A stretch of DNA of 64,000 nucleotides from Sphingomonas sp. CROZ-RG-20F-R02-07. Lineage in GTDB: Bacteria > Pseudomonadota > Alphaproteobacteria > Sphingomonadales > Sphingomonadaceae. Positions within the stretch are counted from its first letter, which is position 1. The number at the start of each line of letters is the position of its first letter. Positions 26,501 to 35,534 of the stretch are shown one piece after another. The stretch spans positions 62,001 through 126,000 of the forward strand of contig NZ_JAKNQJ010000001.1 of assembly GCF_022662335.1 (NCBI RefSeq), written 5' to 3'. The notes under the pieces were generated by a model. It was given only the letters and a program-made list of their open reading frames with translations, made no database searches and was not told the origin of the DNA. The position numbers and the translations under genes are program-made.

Positions 26501-28081
26501 TCATTCGGAAAATCCCGGCGCCGGCAGCGGCTTGGCCGATTTCGCCTGGGGTTTGGCCTCGGGCTGGTCGCGGCGCGCGTCCGCAGCGGCGCTGCGGGCG
26601 GGTGGGGCAGGCACCACCGGAACGCTCGCCGCCGCACCGATCGTCGGGTTCGTCTCCATCGGCGCCGCAGTCGGCACCGGACGCTGACCGCCGCTGGTGC
26701 CCTTCGCCAGATCGCCCATCAGCACGCGGCCGAGATCGGTCGGCGCCTTGTAGCCGTCGCTGGGCAGCGCGATGTCGCGCTGATTGTTCACCGGCTTGAC
26801 GAGATAGGGGGTGATGATGACGACCAGCTCGGTCTCGTTGCGCTGCCAGCTGTTCGACCGGAACAGCGCGCCGATGATCGGCAGGTCGCCGAGGCCCGGC
26901 GCCTTGTCGATCGAATTGTTGTGCGAGTTGGAGAGCAGGCCCGAGATCATCATGCTCTGGCCCGAGCCCAGCTCCACCGTGGTTTCGGTGCGGCGAGTCG
27001 TCAGGCCCGGAACCCGCGTGCCGTTGAGCGTGACGGCGTTCGAATAGTCGAGCTGCGACACCTCGGGCTTCACGCGGAGCGAGATGCGGCCGTCGGACAG
27101 CACCGTCGGCGTATAGGAGAGGCCGACGCCATATTGCTTGTATTCGACCGACACCGCACCCAGCCCCTGTGCGATCGGGATCGGCACCTCGCCACCGGCG
27201 AGGAACGTGCCGGTTTCGCCCGACAGGGCGGTAAGATTGGGATTGGCGAGCGTCGTCACCTGACCCGTCGTTTCGCCTAGATCGATCGCGCCGAGCAGGT
27301 CGAGCCCAAGCAGATGACCCGCAAAACCGAACGTCGATCCCGTTGCGGCGGCGGTGATGACGCTTGTGCCCACGCTGCCGTTGGTGACTCCCGTGCCGAG
27401 TGGGCCGCCAGGCGAGAATTGGCTGCCGGCGGCGCGACCCTGCGCGATGCCGAACTTGAAGCCGCCCGTGCTGTCGGCCGAGGCGAGGTTGACGCCGACA
27501 TTCTTGATGAACGACCGGCTGACCTCGGCGATGCGCACCTGGAGGTTCACCTGAAGCGGCGTCGCGGTCTTCAGCCGGGTGACCACCTTCACGGTATCGC
27601 CGACGAACGCCTGGACGAGGCGCTCCGCCTCCGCGGCGTCCTCGGGGGCGGCGACGGTGCCGGTCAGCAGGACGAGGCCGTTCATCGGCGTCGCCACCAC
27701 ATGCGCCTCGGGCATCGCGAGCCCCAGCATCTGGCCGATCGAATCGAAATTGTTGCCGACGCGCACGGTCGCCGAGAACACCACGCCGCCGCCCTTTGCG
27801 GTCGCCGAGATCGTCGTCTCGCCGCCCTTCTTGCCGAAGACGTAGAGCTGCGTCGGCGAGCGGACCTGGACGTCGGCGATATTGTCGTCCGCCACGAACA
27901 GGTCGCTCATCGGCTGCGCGAGCGTGATGAGCCGGCCGCGCCCGGTGGCCACCTGCACGACGGCGGGCAGCGCGGTGGCGGCCATAGCGGCCGTCGCAGG
28001 GCGGCCGGGGGCGGCGGCCAAGGGGCTCACCACCAGCGCGGCCGCGATCGGCAGGGCAAGGGGGATCAGGCGGTTGCGCAT
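26501..28081 (-). CDS. cpaC: Tad pilus outer membrane secretin CpaC
   Basis: 526 residues. Signal peptide MRNRLIPLALPIAAALVVSPLAAA. The N-terminal pilus-secretin domain has GRGRLITLAQPMSDLFVADD and NIADVQVRSPTQLYVFGKKG; a BON-like region follows (GLVLLTGTVAAPEDA). The secretin domain (about 235-440) contains TLANPNLTALSGETGTFLAGG, the VGLSYTPTVLSDGRI strand and the SGQSMMISGLL / LPIIGALFRS motifs. The tail of about 70 residues is Pro/Ala-rich. It forms the outer membrane pore for the Flp pilus. It lies one base after cpaB. Confidence 0.93.
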   Translation of the reverse strand: MRNRLIPLALPIAAALVVSPLAAAPGRPATAAMAATALPAVVQVATGRGRLITLAQPMSDLFVADDNIADVQVRSPTQLYVFGKKGGETTISATAKGGGVVFSATVRVGNNFDSIGQMLGLAMPEAHVVATPMNGLVLLTGTVAAPEDAAEAERLVQAFVGDTVKVVTRLKTATPLQVNLQVRIAEVSRSFIKNVGVNLASADSTGGFKFGIAQGRAAGSQFSPGGPLGTGVTNGSVGTSVITAAATGSTFGFAGHLLGLDLLGAIDLGETTGQVTTLANPNLTALSGETGTFLAGGEVPIPIAQGLGAVSVEYKQYGVGLSYTPTVLSDGRISLRVKPEVSQLDYSNAVTLNGTRVPGLTTRRTETTVELGSGQSMMISGLLSNSHNNSIDKAPGLGDLPIIGALFRSNSWQRNETELVVIITPYLVKPVNNQRDIALPSDGYKAPTDLGRVLMGDLAKGTSGGQRPVPTAAPMETNPTIGAAASVPVVPAPPARSAAADARRDQPEAKPQAKSAKPLPAPGFSE

Positions 28082-28082
28082 C

Positions 28083-29243
28083 TCAGTTCTTCCCCATGGC
28101 CGAAACGGCCTGCGTCGGAGCGACCGGCATCGGTGCGGTCGCCGTGGTGATGGTCATCGTCGTGCCCGCGGGCAGCGCGGCGCGGCGCGGCACCGACGGC
28201 GGCGCACCCGCACCGACCGCAACATCGGTCACGGAATTGCCGCGCGCGACATGGACGACGGGGCCGGTGTAGACCGGCGCCGCGCCGCCGACGGCTAGGC
28301 CAGGCGCCGCGTTGGTGATCCCGGTGGGGCCGCCGCCGAAGCTGCCGCCGGCCGATTTCGCCGGCACGCTGCTGCGCTGGAAGCGCGACACGTCGGCGCC
28401 CGTCGCAAAGGTCGGGTTTCCGGTCTGCGGCTGGCTCGCGAGCTGGAGCATCATCGCCTTTTCCGCGCGTGGATCGTTGCCGCTCGGCATCTTCACCGAG
28501 CCCGAGGCGATCGCCTCTTCGAGCTGGCTGGAATTGTCCGCGATCGAGCGCAGCGACAGCGAGAGCGAGCCGACCGTCTGCGCCACCGCGAGCTGCTCGG
28601 CGATCTTGGGCGTCGCCTCGACGGTGACCGTGCCGAAGGTGTGCACGACGGTCTTGCCGTCCTCGCCCACGGCGTTGTCGGTGCGCTGGTCGGTCGCGAG
28701 CACGCGGATGTTGCGCATGATCGTTTCGGACACCTTCAGCGGCTGGCCGTCGCCGCCGCCGGGAACGGTCTGCGTCAGCACCAGATCGATCCGATCGCCG
28801 GGAAAGACGAAGCCCGCGACCGAAGTCTGCGCGGAAACGGGGAAGGTGACGGCGCGCATGCCCGGCCCCAGCGCCGCCGCCAGGAAGCCGCGATCGCCGG
28901 GCTTCACCAGCGCGCCCTGGGTCACCGGCTGCCCCGCGGTGATCGCGTTGCGCACCACGGTGCCCTGAAGCGATTTCAGGTCGGTCTTGTCGCGCAGGAA
29001 ATAGGCGTTGTCGACCAGCTCCTTGGGCCAGGGCTGGAACTTCAGCGCGGTCGCATCGAGGATGGTGCCGACGGGCAGCGCGCGGGTGGCGACCAGCACC
29101 ATCGGACCGTCGATCACCGGCGCGGCGACCACCGCACCCGCCTGCGGCGCGGCGCTGCCCGTCATCAGCGAGCGGGCCAGGAACGCGGTCGTCCCCGCGA
29201 CGAACAGGGAGCCTGCCAGCAGAAGGACTTTGCGGCTATCCAT
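28083..29243 (-). CDS. cpaB: Flp pilus assembly protein CpaB (SAF domain)
   Basis: 386 residues. An N-terminal membrane anchor (VLLLAGSLFVAGTTAFLARSL) precedes the SAF domain (VLVATRALPVGTILDATALKFQPW) and the RcpC-like β region (AVTFPVSAQTSVAGFVFPGDRIDLVLTQ, read across 138-165). The last ~120 residues are a low-complexity Gly/Ala/Pro linker ending in a valine-rich tail. It is thought to organise the periplasmic part of the secretin channel. A 48-bp gap separates it from the prepilin peptidase gene. Confidence 0.92.
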   Translation of the reverse strand: MDSRKVLLLAGSLFVAGTTAFLARSLMTGSAAPQAGAVVAAPVIDGPMVLVATRALPVGTILDATALKFQPWPKELVDNAYFLRDKTDLKSLQGTVVRNAITAGQPVTQGALVKPGDRGFLAAALGPGMRAVTFPVSAQTSVAGFVFPGDRIDLVLTQTVPGGGDGQPLKVSETIMRNIRVLATDQRTDNAVGEDGKTVVHTFGTVTVEATPKIAEQLAVAQTVGSLSLSLRSIADNSSQLEEAIASGSVKMPSGNDPRAEKAMMLQLASQPQTGNPTFATGADVSRFQRSSVPAKSAGGSFGGGPTGITNAAPGLAVGGAAPVYTGPVVHVARGNSVTDVAVGAGAPPSVPRRAALPAGTTMTITTATAPMPVAPTQAVSAMGKN

Positions 29244-29291
29244 GGTGAGTCGTGCCTTTCGGGCCGTTGCCGGTTGATCCGGTGTTAAGCA

Positions 29292-29765
29292 TCACGCGAA
29301 TTGATTAAGGATCGGTTCGCGCAGGGACATCAGCGCGGCAAAGGCGATCGCGACGCCATAGGGGATCTCCAGCGGACCCTCGCACCGGCGCCAGCGCTGC
29401 TCGATCAGCATCGCCAGCGTCAGCACGCCGCCTGCCAGCGACATGACGATCAGCATCGTCAGGAACACGCCCGCCGGCAGCCACAGCGCGAGCGCGGCGA
29501 GCAGCTTCACGTCGCCTCCGCCCATCCAGCCCATGTGGAAACAGGCGCAGAACACCGCGAAGACCACGGCGGCGAGCAGCAATTGCTCGGCGATGCCCGG
29601 CCACGGCGTCACGCCCAGCGCCCACCACCAGACCGGCGCGAGCAGCGCGATGGCGGCGTTCTTCCAGTTCGCGATCTCGCGGGTGCGCGCATCCTCGATG
29701 CCCACCCAGACGAGCAGCGCGCCGAGCACGAGCAGCAGCCAAACCTGTAGCGATTCCAAAGTCAT
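29292..29765 (-). CDS. cpaA: Prepilin peptidase (CpaA/TadV type)
   Basis: 157 residues with about five membrane segments. The aspartyl protease A24 signature is visible as GIEDARTREIANW (first Asp) and MGWMGGGDVKLLAALALW (GGGDxK, second Asp). It lacks the N-terminal methylase domain of PilD, as CpaA does. It would process Flp prepilins. It is first in the leftward Tad operon, but no flp pilin gene is visible beside it. The 49 bp to the divergent hydrolase gene must hold promoters for both. Confidence 0.9.
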   Translation of the reverse strand: MTLESLQVWLLLVLGALLVWVGIEDARTREIANWKNAAIALLAPVWWWALGVTPWPGIAEQLLLAAVVFAVFCACFHMGWMGGGDVKLLAALALWLPAGVFLTMLIVMSLAGGVLTLAMLIEQRWRRCEGPLEIPYGVAIAFAALMSLREPILNQFA

Positions 29766-29814
29766 CGGGTTTCGTCATAGACTTCAGGGCTTTCCAAATC
29801 GTAACCATGTGCCG

Positions 29815-30753
29815 ATGCTCATCCCGCCCCGTTCCAACCGCGCGATCCCGCCGGGTGCGACCGTCTCGCACTGGGCGGCGGCGGACGGCTGGCCATTGCG
29901 GCGGATCGACTGGCCGGGCGACGGCCGTCGCGGCCGCGTGCTGTTCCAGGCGGGGCGGGGCGACATGTTCGAGAAATATCTCGAATATCTGGCGCATCTG
30001 CAGGCGCGGGGCTGGGCGGTGACCGCGTTCGACTGGCGCGGGCAGGGCGGATCGGGGCGCTTGGCCGCAGACCCGAACGTCGGCCATGCCGGCGATTTCG
30101 CGGCCTATGTCGCCGATGTTGCGGCGTTCTGGCGCGAATGGTCGGCGACAGGGGCGGGCCCGCGCGTGGCGATCGGCCATTCGATGGGCGGCCATCTCGT
30201 CCACCGCGCGCTGGTCGAAGGCGCGATCGATCCGCAGGCCGCGGTGCTCGTCGCGCCGATGCTCGGACTGAAATCGCCGCTGGGCGCGCGCCTCGGCGGG
30301 TGGCTCGCGCGCGGCATCGCGGCGATCGGCGATCCCGCGCGCCCGGCGTGGAAGGCGAACGAGCGACCGGGCGCGCGGCTCTCGCGTCAGGCGCTGCTTA
30401 CTCACGACGCCGCACGCTATGCCGACGAACTTCATTGGCACGATGCACAGCCGTCGCTGCGGCTCGGGCCGCCGAGCTGGGGCTGGCTGGCGGCGGCGTT
30501 CGCCTCCACCGCGCGCGTCGCGGCCGATCCGCGGCTGGGCGCGGTCGACACGCCGGTGCTGATGCTGCTTGCCGATCGCGACGGTTTGGTGGATTCGGCC
30601 GCGGCGCTGCGGATCGCGGCGCGGATGCGCGATGCCGAGACGCTCCGCTTCGGTTCTGAATCCGCGCACGAGATCCTGCGCGAGGCCGATCCGGTGCGCG
30701 ACCGCGCCATAGCCGCGATCGACGCCTTTCTCGATGACCGCGCCCCCGCATGA
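29815..30753 (+). CDS. Alpha/beta hydrolase (monoacylglycerol lipase / lysophospholipase-like)
   Basis: 312 residues from ATG 29815. The α/β hydrolase fold shows RVLFQAGRGDMFEKYLEYL, FDWRGQGGSGR and the nucleophile elbow AIGHSMGGHLV (Ser). The acid is likely in LMLLADRDGLVDS and the His in GSESAHEILRE. It matches the serine-aminopeptidase/lysophospholipase L2-like group. The substrate is not evident. Its stop overlaps the start of the FAD oxidoreductase (ATGA), so the two are coupled. Confidence 0.85.
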   Translation: MLIPPRSNRAIPPGATVSHWAAADGWPLRRIDWPGDGRRGRVLFQAGRGDMFEKYLEYLAHLQARGWAVTAFDWRGQGGSGRLAADPNVGHAGDFAAYVADVAAFWREWSATGAGPRVAIGHSMGGHLVHRALVEGAIDPQAAVLVAPMLGLKSPLGARLGGWLARGIAAIGDPARPAWKANERPGARLSRQALLTHDAARYADELHWHDAQPSLRLGPPSWGWLAAAFASTARVAADPRLGAVDTPVLMLLADRDGLVDSAAALRIAARMRDAETLRFGSESAHEILREADPVRDRAIAAIDAFLDDRAPA

Positions 30754-31826
30754 CCTATGACATCGCCATCGTCGGCGCGGGGATCGCGGGCGCCAGCCTC
30801 GCCGCCGCGATCGGCGCACGCGCCCGCGTGCTGCTGATCGAGGGCGAGGATGCGCCGGGCTATCACGCCACCGGCCGGTCCGCGGCCTTCTGGTCCGAAA
30901 CCTATGGCGGCCCCGATATCCAGCCGCTCACCACCGCGTCGCGGGCCGCGTTGCAGGCGGGCGGTTTCCTCCAGCCGCTCGGTTCGCTCCATATCGGGCG
31001 GCCGCGGGACGCGGCTGCGATCGACGCCTTCCTCGCCGAGTTCGCGGACACGCCGGTCAGGCTGGAGCGAGTCGATCCGGCCGCGATCGTGCCGGGACTG
31101 CGACCCGAATGGACGCTCGGGGTGAGCGAGCCGAGCTGCGCCTATATCGACGTCGCCACCCTTCATGCCGCCCACCTGGCGACTGCGCGCCGCGCCGGCG
31201 CCGTGCTGGCGACGCGCGCACCGTTCCACGCCGCCACGCGCGCGGCGGACCGGTGGACGATCGAAACCGGCGCAGGTATTTTCCAGGCGCGCGTTCTGGT
31301 CGATGCGGGGGGTGCCTGGGGGGACGTGGTGGCACGCGCCGCGGGCGTCGACCCGATCGGCATCCGCGCCTATCGCCGCACCGTCGTGCAGTTGCGCACC
31401 GATCCGCCCGCGCCTGCCGGGCTGCCGCACGTCGCCCATATCGCCGGCCGCTTTTATTTCAAGCCCGAGCCCGGCGGCCGGCTATGGCTCAGCCCGCACG
31501 ACGAGGCGCCCACCGACCCGTGCGACGCCGCGCCCGAGGAGATCGACGTGGCCACCGCGATCGACCGTTTCGAGCATGTGGTCGACTGGCGGGCAGCGGC
31601 GGTCGAGCGGCGCTGGGCGGGCTTGCGCAGCTTCGCGCCCGATCGGCGGCCCGTCTATGGCTTCGATGCGCGGGTGCCCGGCTTCTTCTGGTGTGCGGGG
31701 CAGGGCGGCTTCGGCATCCAGACCGCACCCGCCGCGGCGTCGCTTGCGGCCAGCCTGTTGCTGGGCGAGGATGTGGCGGTTCCCGTCGATCCGGCGCGCT
31801 ATGCGCCCGGCCGGTTCGGGCGTTAG
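30750..31826 (+). CDS. FAD-dependent oxidoreductase (DAO / glycine oxidase-like)
   Basis: 358 residues. The ADP-binding motif IAIVGAGIAGASLAAAIG opens the protein. The DAO family features are GYHATGRSAAFW, LVDAGGAWGDVVARAAGV and the C-terminal FWCAGQGGFGIQTAPAAASL flavin site. The family oxidises amino or hydroxy acids; the substrate here is unknown. It starts inside the hydrolase stop, so the pair forms a small operon. Confidence 0.87.
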   Translation: MTYDIAIVGAGIAGASLAAAIGARARVLLIEGEDAPGYHATGRSAAFWSETYGGPDIQPLTTASRAALQAGGFLQPLGSLHIGRPRDAAAIDAFLAEFADTPVRLERVDPAAIVPGLRPEWTLGVSEPSCAYIDVATLHAAHLATARRAGAVLATRAPFHAATRAADRWTIETGAGIFQARVLVDAGGAWGDVVARAAGVDPIGIRAYRRTVVQLRTDPPAPAGLPHVAHIAGRFYFKPEPGGRLWLSPHDEAPTDPCDAAPEEIDVATAIDRFEHVVDWRAAAVERRWAGLRSFAPDRRPVYGFDARVPGFFWCAGQGGFGIQTAPAAASLAASLLLGEDVAVPVDPARYAPGRFGR

Positions 31827-31860
31827 AACGGGATGACGTCAGGTTGATCGAACCCCTCAT

Positions 31861-31966
31861 CCGTTCGTGCCGAGCCTGTCGAAGCACGCTCCTCGCAGGC
31901 GTGCCTTCCTCCGCGGGCGTGCCTTCGCATTCCGGACAGGCCCTTCGACAAGCTCAGGGCGAACGG
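31861..31966 (-). repeat. Palindromic repeat family B, full copy
   Basis: The arms at 31861-31884 and 31943-31966 are 24 nt each and pair at about 20 of 24 positions (CCGTTCG...CTGTCGAAG against CTTCGACAAGCT...CGAACGG). The centre carries two copies of a GCGTGCCTTC motif. The reverse complement aligns with 8742-8809. It fills the 162-bp gap between the oxidoreductase and rnhA, where I see no gene. The two flanking genes are convergent. Confidence 0.7.
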
Positions 31967-31988
31967 GTCGAGGGATCGCCGCCCAAGT

Positions 31989-32432
31989 CTAGCCGCGCCG
32001 GCCCGCCATCACCGCGGCGTCGCTCGCGAGTTTGTCGCAGCGTTCGTTGTCGGGGTGGCCGGCATGGCCCTTCACCCATTGCCAATCGATCCGGTGCGGC
32101 GCGGCGGCGGCGAGCAGCGCCTGCCATAGTTCGGCGTTCTTCACCGGCTTGCGATCGGCGGTCTTCCAGCCGTTCTTCTGCCAGCCCTTGATCCACTTGG
32201 TCAGGCCATCCATCACATAGCGGCTGTCGGTCGACAGCGTCACCGCGCAGGGGCGTTTCAGGGCCTTCAGCGCCTCGATCGCGGCGGTCAGCTCCATGCG
32301 GTTGTTGGTGGTCAGCGCCTCGCCACCTGACAATTCCTTCTCGGTCTCGCCCGCGCGGATCAGCGCGCCCCAGCCACCGGGGCCGGGATTGCCCTTGCAC
32401 GCGCCATCGGTGGCGATCTGGACGGGAGTCAT
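31989..32432 (-). CDS. rnhA: Ribonuclease HI
   Basis: 147 residues from ATG 32432. Catalytic residues of RNase H are all present: [17 protein letters not shown] (Asp), [13 protein letters not shown] (Glu), [12 protein letters not shown] (Asp), and [14 protein letters not shown] (His, Asp). It removes RNA from RNA:DNA hybrids. Length is standard. The start overlaps the thrB stop (ATGA), continuing the ispH-thrB-rnhA operon. Confidence 0.96.
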   Translation of the reverse strand: MTPVQIATDGACKGNPGPGGWGALIRAGETEKELSGGEALTTNNRMELTAAIEALKALKRPCAVTLSTDSRYVMDGLTKWIKGWQKNGWKTADRKPVKNAELWQALLAAAAPHRIDWQWVKGHAGHPDNERCDKLASDAAVMAGRRG

Positions 32433-33379
32433 GCGAACAAATTCCGGCTTTGGTAGGATCGAAGCCGCCGCCAATAGGCCAGCGGGTCCTTGCGTGTCAC
32501 CAGCGCATCGGCCGGCGTGTTGAGCCAGTCCCAGGCGCGCGTCAGCAGGAAACGCAGGCACGCGCCCTGCGCCAGCACGGGCAACGCCGCGCGCTCGGCA
32601 TAGGACAGGGGAAAGCGCGTCTCGTACCCCGCGACCAGCGCGTTGCCGACGGCCGCGTCATAGCCGTCGCCCCGCGCATCGAACGCCCAGGCGGTGTGCA
32701 TCACCGCCAGATCATAGGCGCGGATGTCGGTGCAGGCGAAATAGAAATCGATCAGCCCGGTCACCCGGTCGCCGAGCATCAGCACATTGTCGGGAAAGAG
32801 GTCCGAATGGATCGCGGCAACGGGCAGGTCGCGCGGCCACGCCGCCAGCACCGCGTCGAGCGCCTCGGCCACGCGGTCGTGGAAACCGGCCTCGATCACG
32901 TCGATGGCGCGGCCACATTGCGCGAGCATCGTGCGCCACCGATCCGCGCCCAGCGGGTTGGCGCGGGTCTGCGCGAAGCCCGCCAGGCTCGCATGGAGCT
33001 GCCCGAGCGCCGCGCCCGCGGCATGCGCCTGCGCGGGCGTGGGGTGCGATACGGAGACGCCGTTCAGGAATTCGATCAGGCAGGCGGGCCGCCCTTCCAG
33101 CGCCTGGATCGCGGCGCCGCCCCGATCGGGCAGCGCGCGCGGCACCGGATTGCCGTCGGCCGCGAGGTGATCGAGCAGCGCGAGGAAGAAGGGCAGGTCG
33201 GCCGTCTCGGTGCGCTCCTCGTAGAGCGTCAGGATGAAGCGGCCGGCATCGGTGTCGACCAGATAGTTGCTGTTCTGGACGCCCTCGGCGATGCCCTTGG
33301 CCGAGACGAGCGCGCCATGATCGTAGCGTTCGAGAAAACGCGTCAGCGCTTCCGCCGACACCTGCGTGTACACCGCCAT
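32429..33379 (-). CDS. thrB: Homoserine kinase (choline-kinase-like ThrB)
   Basis: 316 residues. It belongs to the APH/choline kinase-like homoserine kinases used by alpha- and gammaproteobacteria, not to the GHMP type. Seen: the N-terminal [35 protein letters not shown], the catalytic loop [14 protein letters not shown] (HxDxxxxN) and [11 protein letters not shown] (DFG-like). It makes O-phosphohomoserine for threonine synthesis. It starts 6 bp after ispH and its stop overlaps rnhA. Confidence 0.95.
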   Translation of the reverse strand: MAVYTQVSAEALTRFLERYDHGALVSAKGIAEGVQNSNYLVDTDAGRFILTLYEERTETADLPFFLALLDHLAADGNPVPRALPDRGGAAIQALEGRPACLIEFLNGVSVSHPTPAQAHAAGAALGQLHASLAGFAQTRANPLGADRWRTMLAQCGRAIDVIEAGFHDRVAEALDAVLAAWPRDLPVAAIHSDLFPDNVLMLGDRVTGLIDFYFACTDIRAYDLAVMHTAWAFDARGDGYDAAVGNALVAGYETRFPLSYAERAALPVLAQGACLRFLLTRAWDWLNTPADALVTRKDPLAYWRRLRSYQSRNLFA

Positions 33380-33385
33380 CGTTGT

Positions 33386-34339
33386 TCAGCCGATCGCTTC
33401 GAGGCTGCGCGGCAGCTTGAACGCGATCGTCTCGCGCGCCGTTTCCAGCTCGTGCTCCGTGATCTGGAACCGCGTCGCGAGCCGGTCGACCAGTTCGCGG
33501 ACGAGCAGCTCGGGCGCCGACGCACCCGCAGTGATGCCGAGCGTCGCCACACCCTCGAGAAAGTCCCAGTCCAGATCGTCCGCGCGCTCGATCAGCGCCG
33601 CGCGCACCCCTGCACGCGCCGCCACTTCGACGAGGCGCACCGAGTTGGACGAATTGGGTGCCCCGATCACGAGCATCGCGTCGCATTCCTCCGCCATCGC
33701 CTTCACCGCCGCCTGGCGGTTCGACGTGGCGTAGCAGATATCCTCGCCGCGCGGGCTTGCGACGTCGGGAAAGCGCGCGCGGATCGCCGCGACGATCGCC
33801 GCGGTGTCGTCCACCGACAGCGTGGTCTGGGTGAGAAAGGCGAGCATCGCCGGGTCGGCGGGCGCGAGTGCCGCGACATCGGCCTCGCTTTCCACCAAGG
33901 TCATCGTGCCCGGCGGCACCTGGCCGAGCGTGCCGATCACCTCGGGATGGCCGGCATGGCCGATGAAGAGGATGTGCCGCCCCGCCGCGACCAGCCGTTC
34001 GGCCTGGCGGTGCACCTTCGACACCAGCGGGCAGGTGGCGTCGAGCCAGTCCAGCCCGCGCCCGTCCGCCTCCGCCGGCACCGTCTTGGGCACCCCGTGC
34101 GCCGAGAAGACGACTGGCGCGCCGTCGGGCACCTCCGACAGATCCTCGACGAACACCGCGCCCTTCGCCTTCAGCGCATCGACCACGAAGCGATTGTGGA
34201 CGATCTCGTGCCGCACATAGACCGGCGCGCCATGTTTTGCGATCGCCAGCTCCACGATCTGGATCGCCCGATCGACGCCGGCACAGAAGCCGCGCGGGGC
34301 GGCGATGGTCAACGCGAGCGGAGGCTTGGCGATTATCAT
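33386..34339 (-). CDS. ispH: 4-hydroxy-3-methylbut-2-enyl diphosphate reductase
   Basis: 317 residues from ATG 34339 ([21 protein letters not shown]). The last enzyme of the MEP isoprenoid pathway, with a [4Fe-4S] cluster held by three cysteines, seen in [22 protein letters not shown] and [26 protein letters not shown] and [10 protein letters not shown] give further conserved histidines. The frame is open further upstream, but the similarity begins here. It is first in ispH-thrB-rnhA and divergent from the lipoprotein gene; the 186-bp gap holds both promoters. Confidence 0.96.
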   Translation of the reverse strand: MIIAKPPLALTIAAPRGFCAGVDRAIQIVELAIAKHGAPVYVRHEIVHNRFVVDALKAKGAVFVEDLSEVPDGAPVVFSAHGVPKTVPAEADGRGLDWLDATCPLVSKVHRQAERLVAAGRHILFIGHAGHPEVIGTLGQVPPGTMTLVESEADVAALAPADPAMLAFLTQTTLSVDDTAAIVAAIRARFPDVASPRGEDICYATSNRQAAVKAMAEECDAMLVIGAPNSSNSVRLVEVAARAGVRAALIERADDLDWDFLEGVATLGITAGASAPELLVRELVDRLATRFQITEHELETARETIAFKLPRSLEAIG

Positions 34340-34525
34340 GACAATTTCGCCATCTACGCGATTGCCGGGCCGCGCGGAAGAGGACGGGCGTGCGATCGCC
34401 GCAGCGATCATGGCCATGGGATCACGGGTTCGCTTGCACGCGGCGGAGCCGGTTTCTATGCTCCGCCACCAGTGAGGCACGCGCAGATTCATGCCGGCCG
34501 CCGTTTCGAGAAGGTGCGCGTACCC

Positions 34526-35176
34526 GTGAAAGCCTCCAAATCCGTCCCGATCGCCGTCGCTACCGCGGCCCTGCTGCTTGGCGGCTGTGCCCGCCATCAT
34601 GGCGATATCGACGAAACCGGCGGCATCACCGCGGTGCGCTCGGCCTGCCCGATCGTCGGCCTGCCCGCCAACACGGGCGACGTGACGCTGTTCGATCCGG
34701 CCACCAGCCGCGATTCGACCGCCATCGACCTGGTTGCGACGATGACCAACCTGCGCTCGACCTGCGACGATACGACCGACCAGATCGGCACCACCGTCAC
34801 CTTCGACGTCGACGCTCGCCGCACGCATGCCGAGGGCGCGCGCGACGTGACCTTGCCCTATTTCATCACCGTGGTGCGCGGCGGCAACGTCGTGGTCGCC
34901 AAGCGCGTCGGCGCGGTGGCGCTGCATTTCGACGCCGGCCGGCCGCGCGCGCATACGACCGGCACCGCCTCGAGCGCGGTGTCGCGCGCCGCCGCCACCT
35001 TGCCCGAGGCGGTGCGCGAGAAGCTGACGCGCAAGCGCAAGGCGGGCGACGCCGATGCCGCGATCGACCCGCTGACCCAGCCCGACATCCGCAAGGCGGT
35101 GGCCAGTGCCACGTTCGAGGCGCTTGTCGGCTTCCAGCTCACCGACGACCAGTTGAAGTACAACGCCACACGATAG
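34526..35176 (+). CDS. Conserved lipoprotein, unknown function
   Basis: 216 residues from GTG 34526, with GAGAAGG about 11 bases upstream. A lipoprotein signal peptide runs to [12 protein letters not shown]. The body has a two-cysteine β-rich domain ([34 protein letters not shown]) and a strand-rich segment [22 protein letters not shown], reminiscent of an immunoglobulin-like fold. I do not recognise a named family. It lies between the isoprenoid operon and the gcv operon. Confidence 0.7.
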   Translation: MKASKSVPIAVATAALLLGGCARHHGDIDETGGITAVRSACPIVGLPANTGDVTLFDPATSRDSTAIDLVATMTNLRSTCDDTTDQIGTTVTFDVDARRTHAEGARDVTLPYFITVVRGGNVVVAKRVGAVALHFDAGRPRAHTTGTASSAVSRAAATLPEAVREKLTRKRKAGDADAAIDPLTQPDIRKAVASATFEALVGFQLTDDQLKYNATR

Positions 35177-35195
35177 ATTCGCACGCCAAGCCGCG

Positions 35196-35225
35196 TTGAC
35201 ACCCCCGCGCGCACGCGGCAGAGAT
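35196..35225 (+). promoter_or_regulatory. Probable sigma-70 promoter of the gcv operon
   Basis: A perfect -35 box TTGACA at 35196-35201 is followed after 18 bp by AGAGAT, a weak -10. It lies about 30 bp before the first riboswitch aptamer, as a promoter for the leader should. Confidence 0.45.
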
Positions 35226-35258
35226 CGGGGTGTCGATGCCGGGCGACCGGCATGTCAC

Positions 35259-35477
35259 GCGCGGGAGAGCATCCCGGGTCCTTTCAGGGCCCAAGGCTTC
35301 GAAGGCCAGGGATCGCCGAAGGAGCAACCACCCCGGAATCTCTCAGGCAGCAGGGACCGCGCGGGGCCATGACACTCTGGAAAGCGCGGGCCGAGGGTCC
35401 GCCACCGAAGGGGTAAGCCGGCCGCCGCCCGCGCGGACATGCCGGTCAAAGCTCTCAGGTTCCCGTGACAGAGGGGG
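35259..35477 (+). ncRNA. Tandem glycine riboswitch (two aptamers)
   Basis: Two successive copies of the glycine aptamer core are visible. The first has GCCGAAGGAGCAACC, ATCTCTCAGGCA and ACTCTGGAAAGC. The second has CACCGAAGGGGTAAGCC, AAAGCTCTCAGG and TGACAGAGGGG. The spacing and order match known gcvT-type tandem riboswitches, which turn on glycine cleavage when glycine is high. The aptamers end about 57 bases before the gcvT ATG, so control of initiation or of a nearby terminator is plausible. I do not see an obvious T-tract terminator. The gap of 358 bp before gcvT is explained by this leader and its promoter. Confidence 0.93.
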
Positions 35478-35534
35478 TTCGAACCGACGTGGGGCAGCAC
35501 CCCGCCGAGGCCGCGCCTTCGACGGAGACCGTGC

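Noticed and set aside
35470-35490. GGTTCGAACC, which looks like a tRNA T-loop
   Set aside because: It lies just after the second glycine aptamer, and no acceptor, D or anticodon arm can be formed around it.
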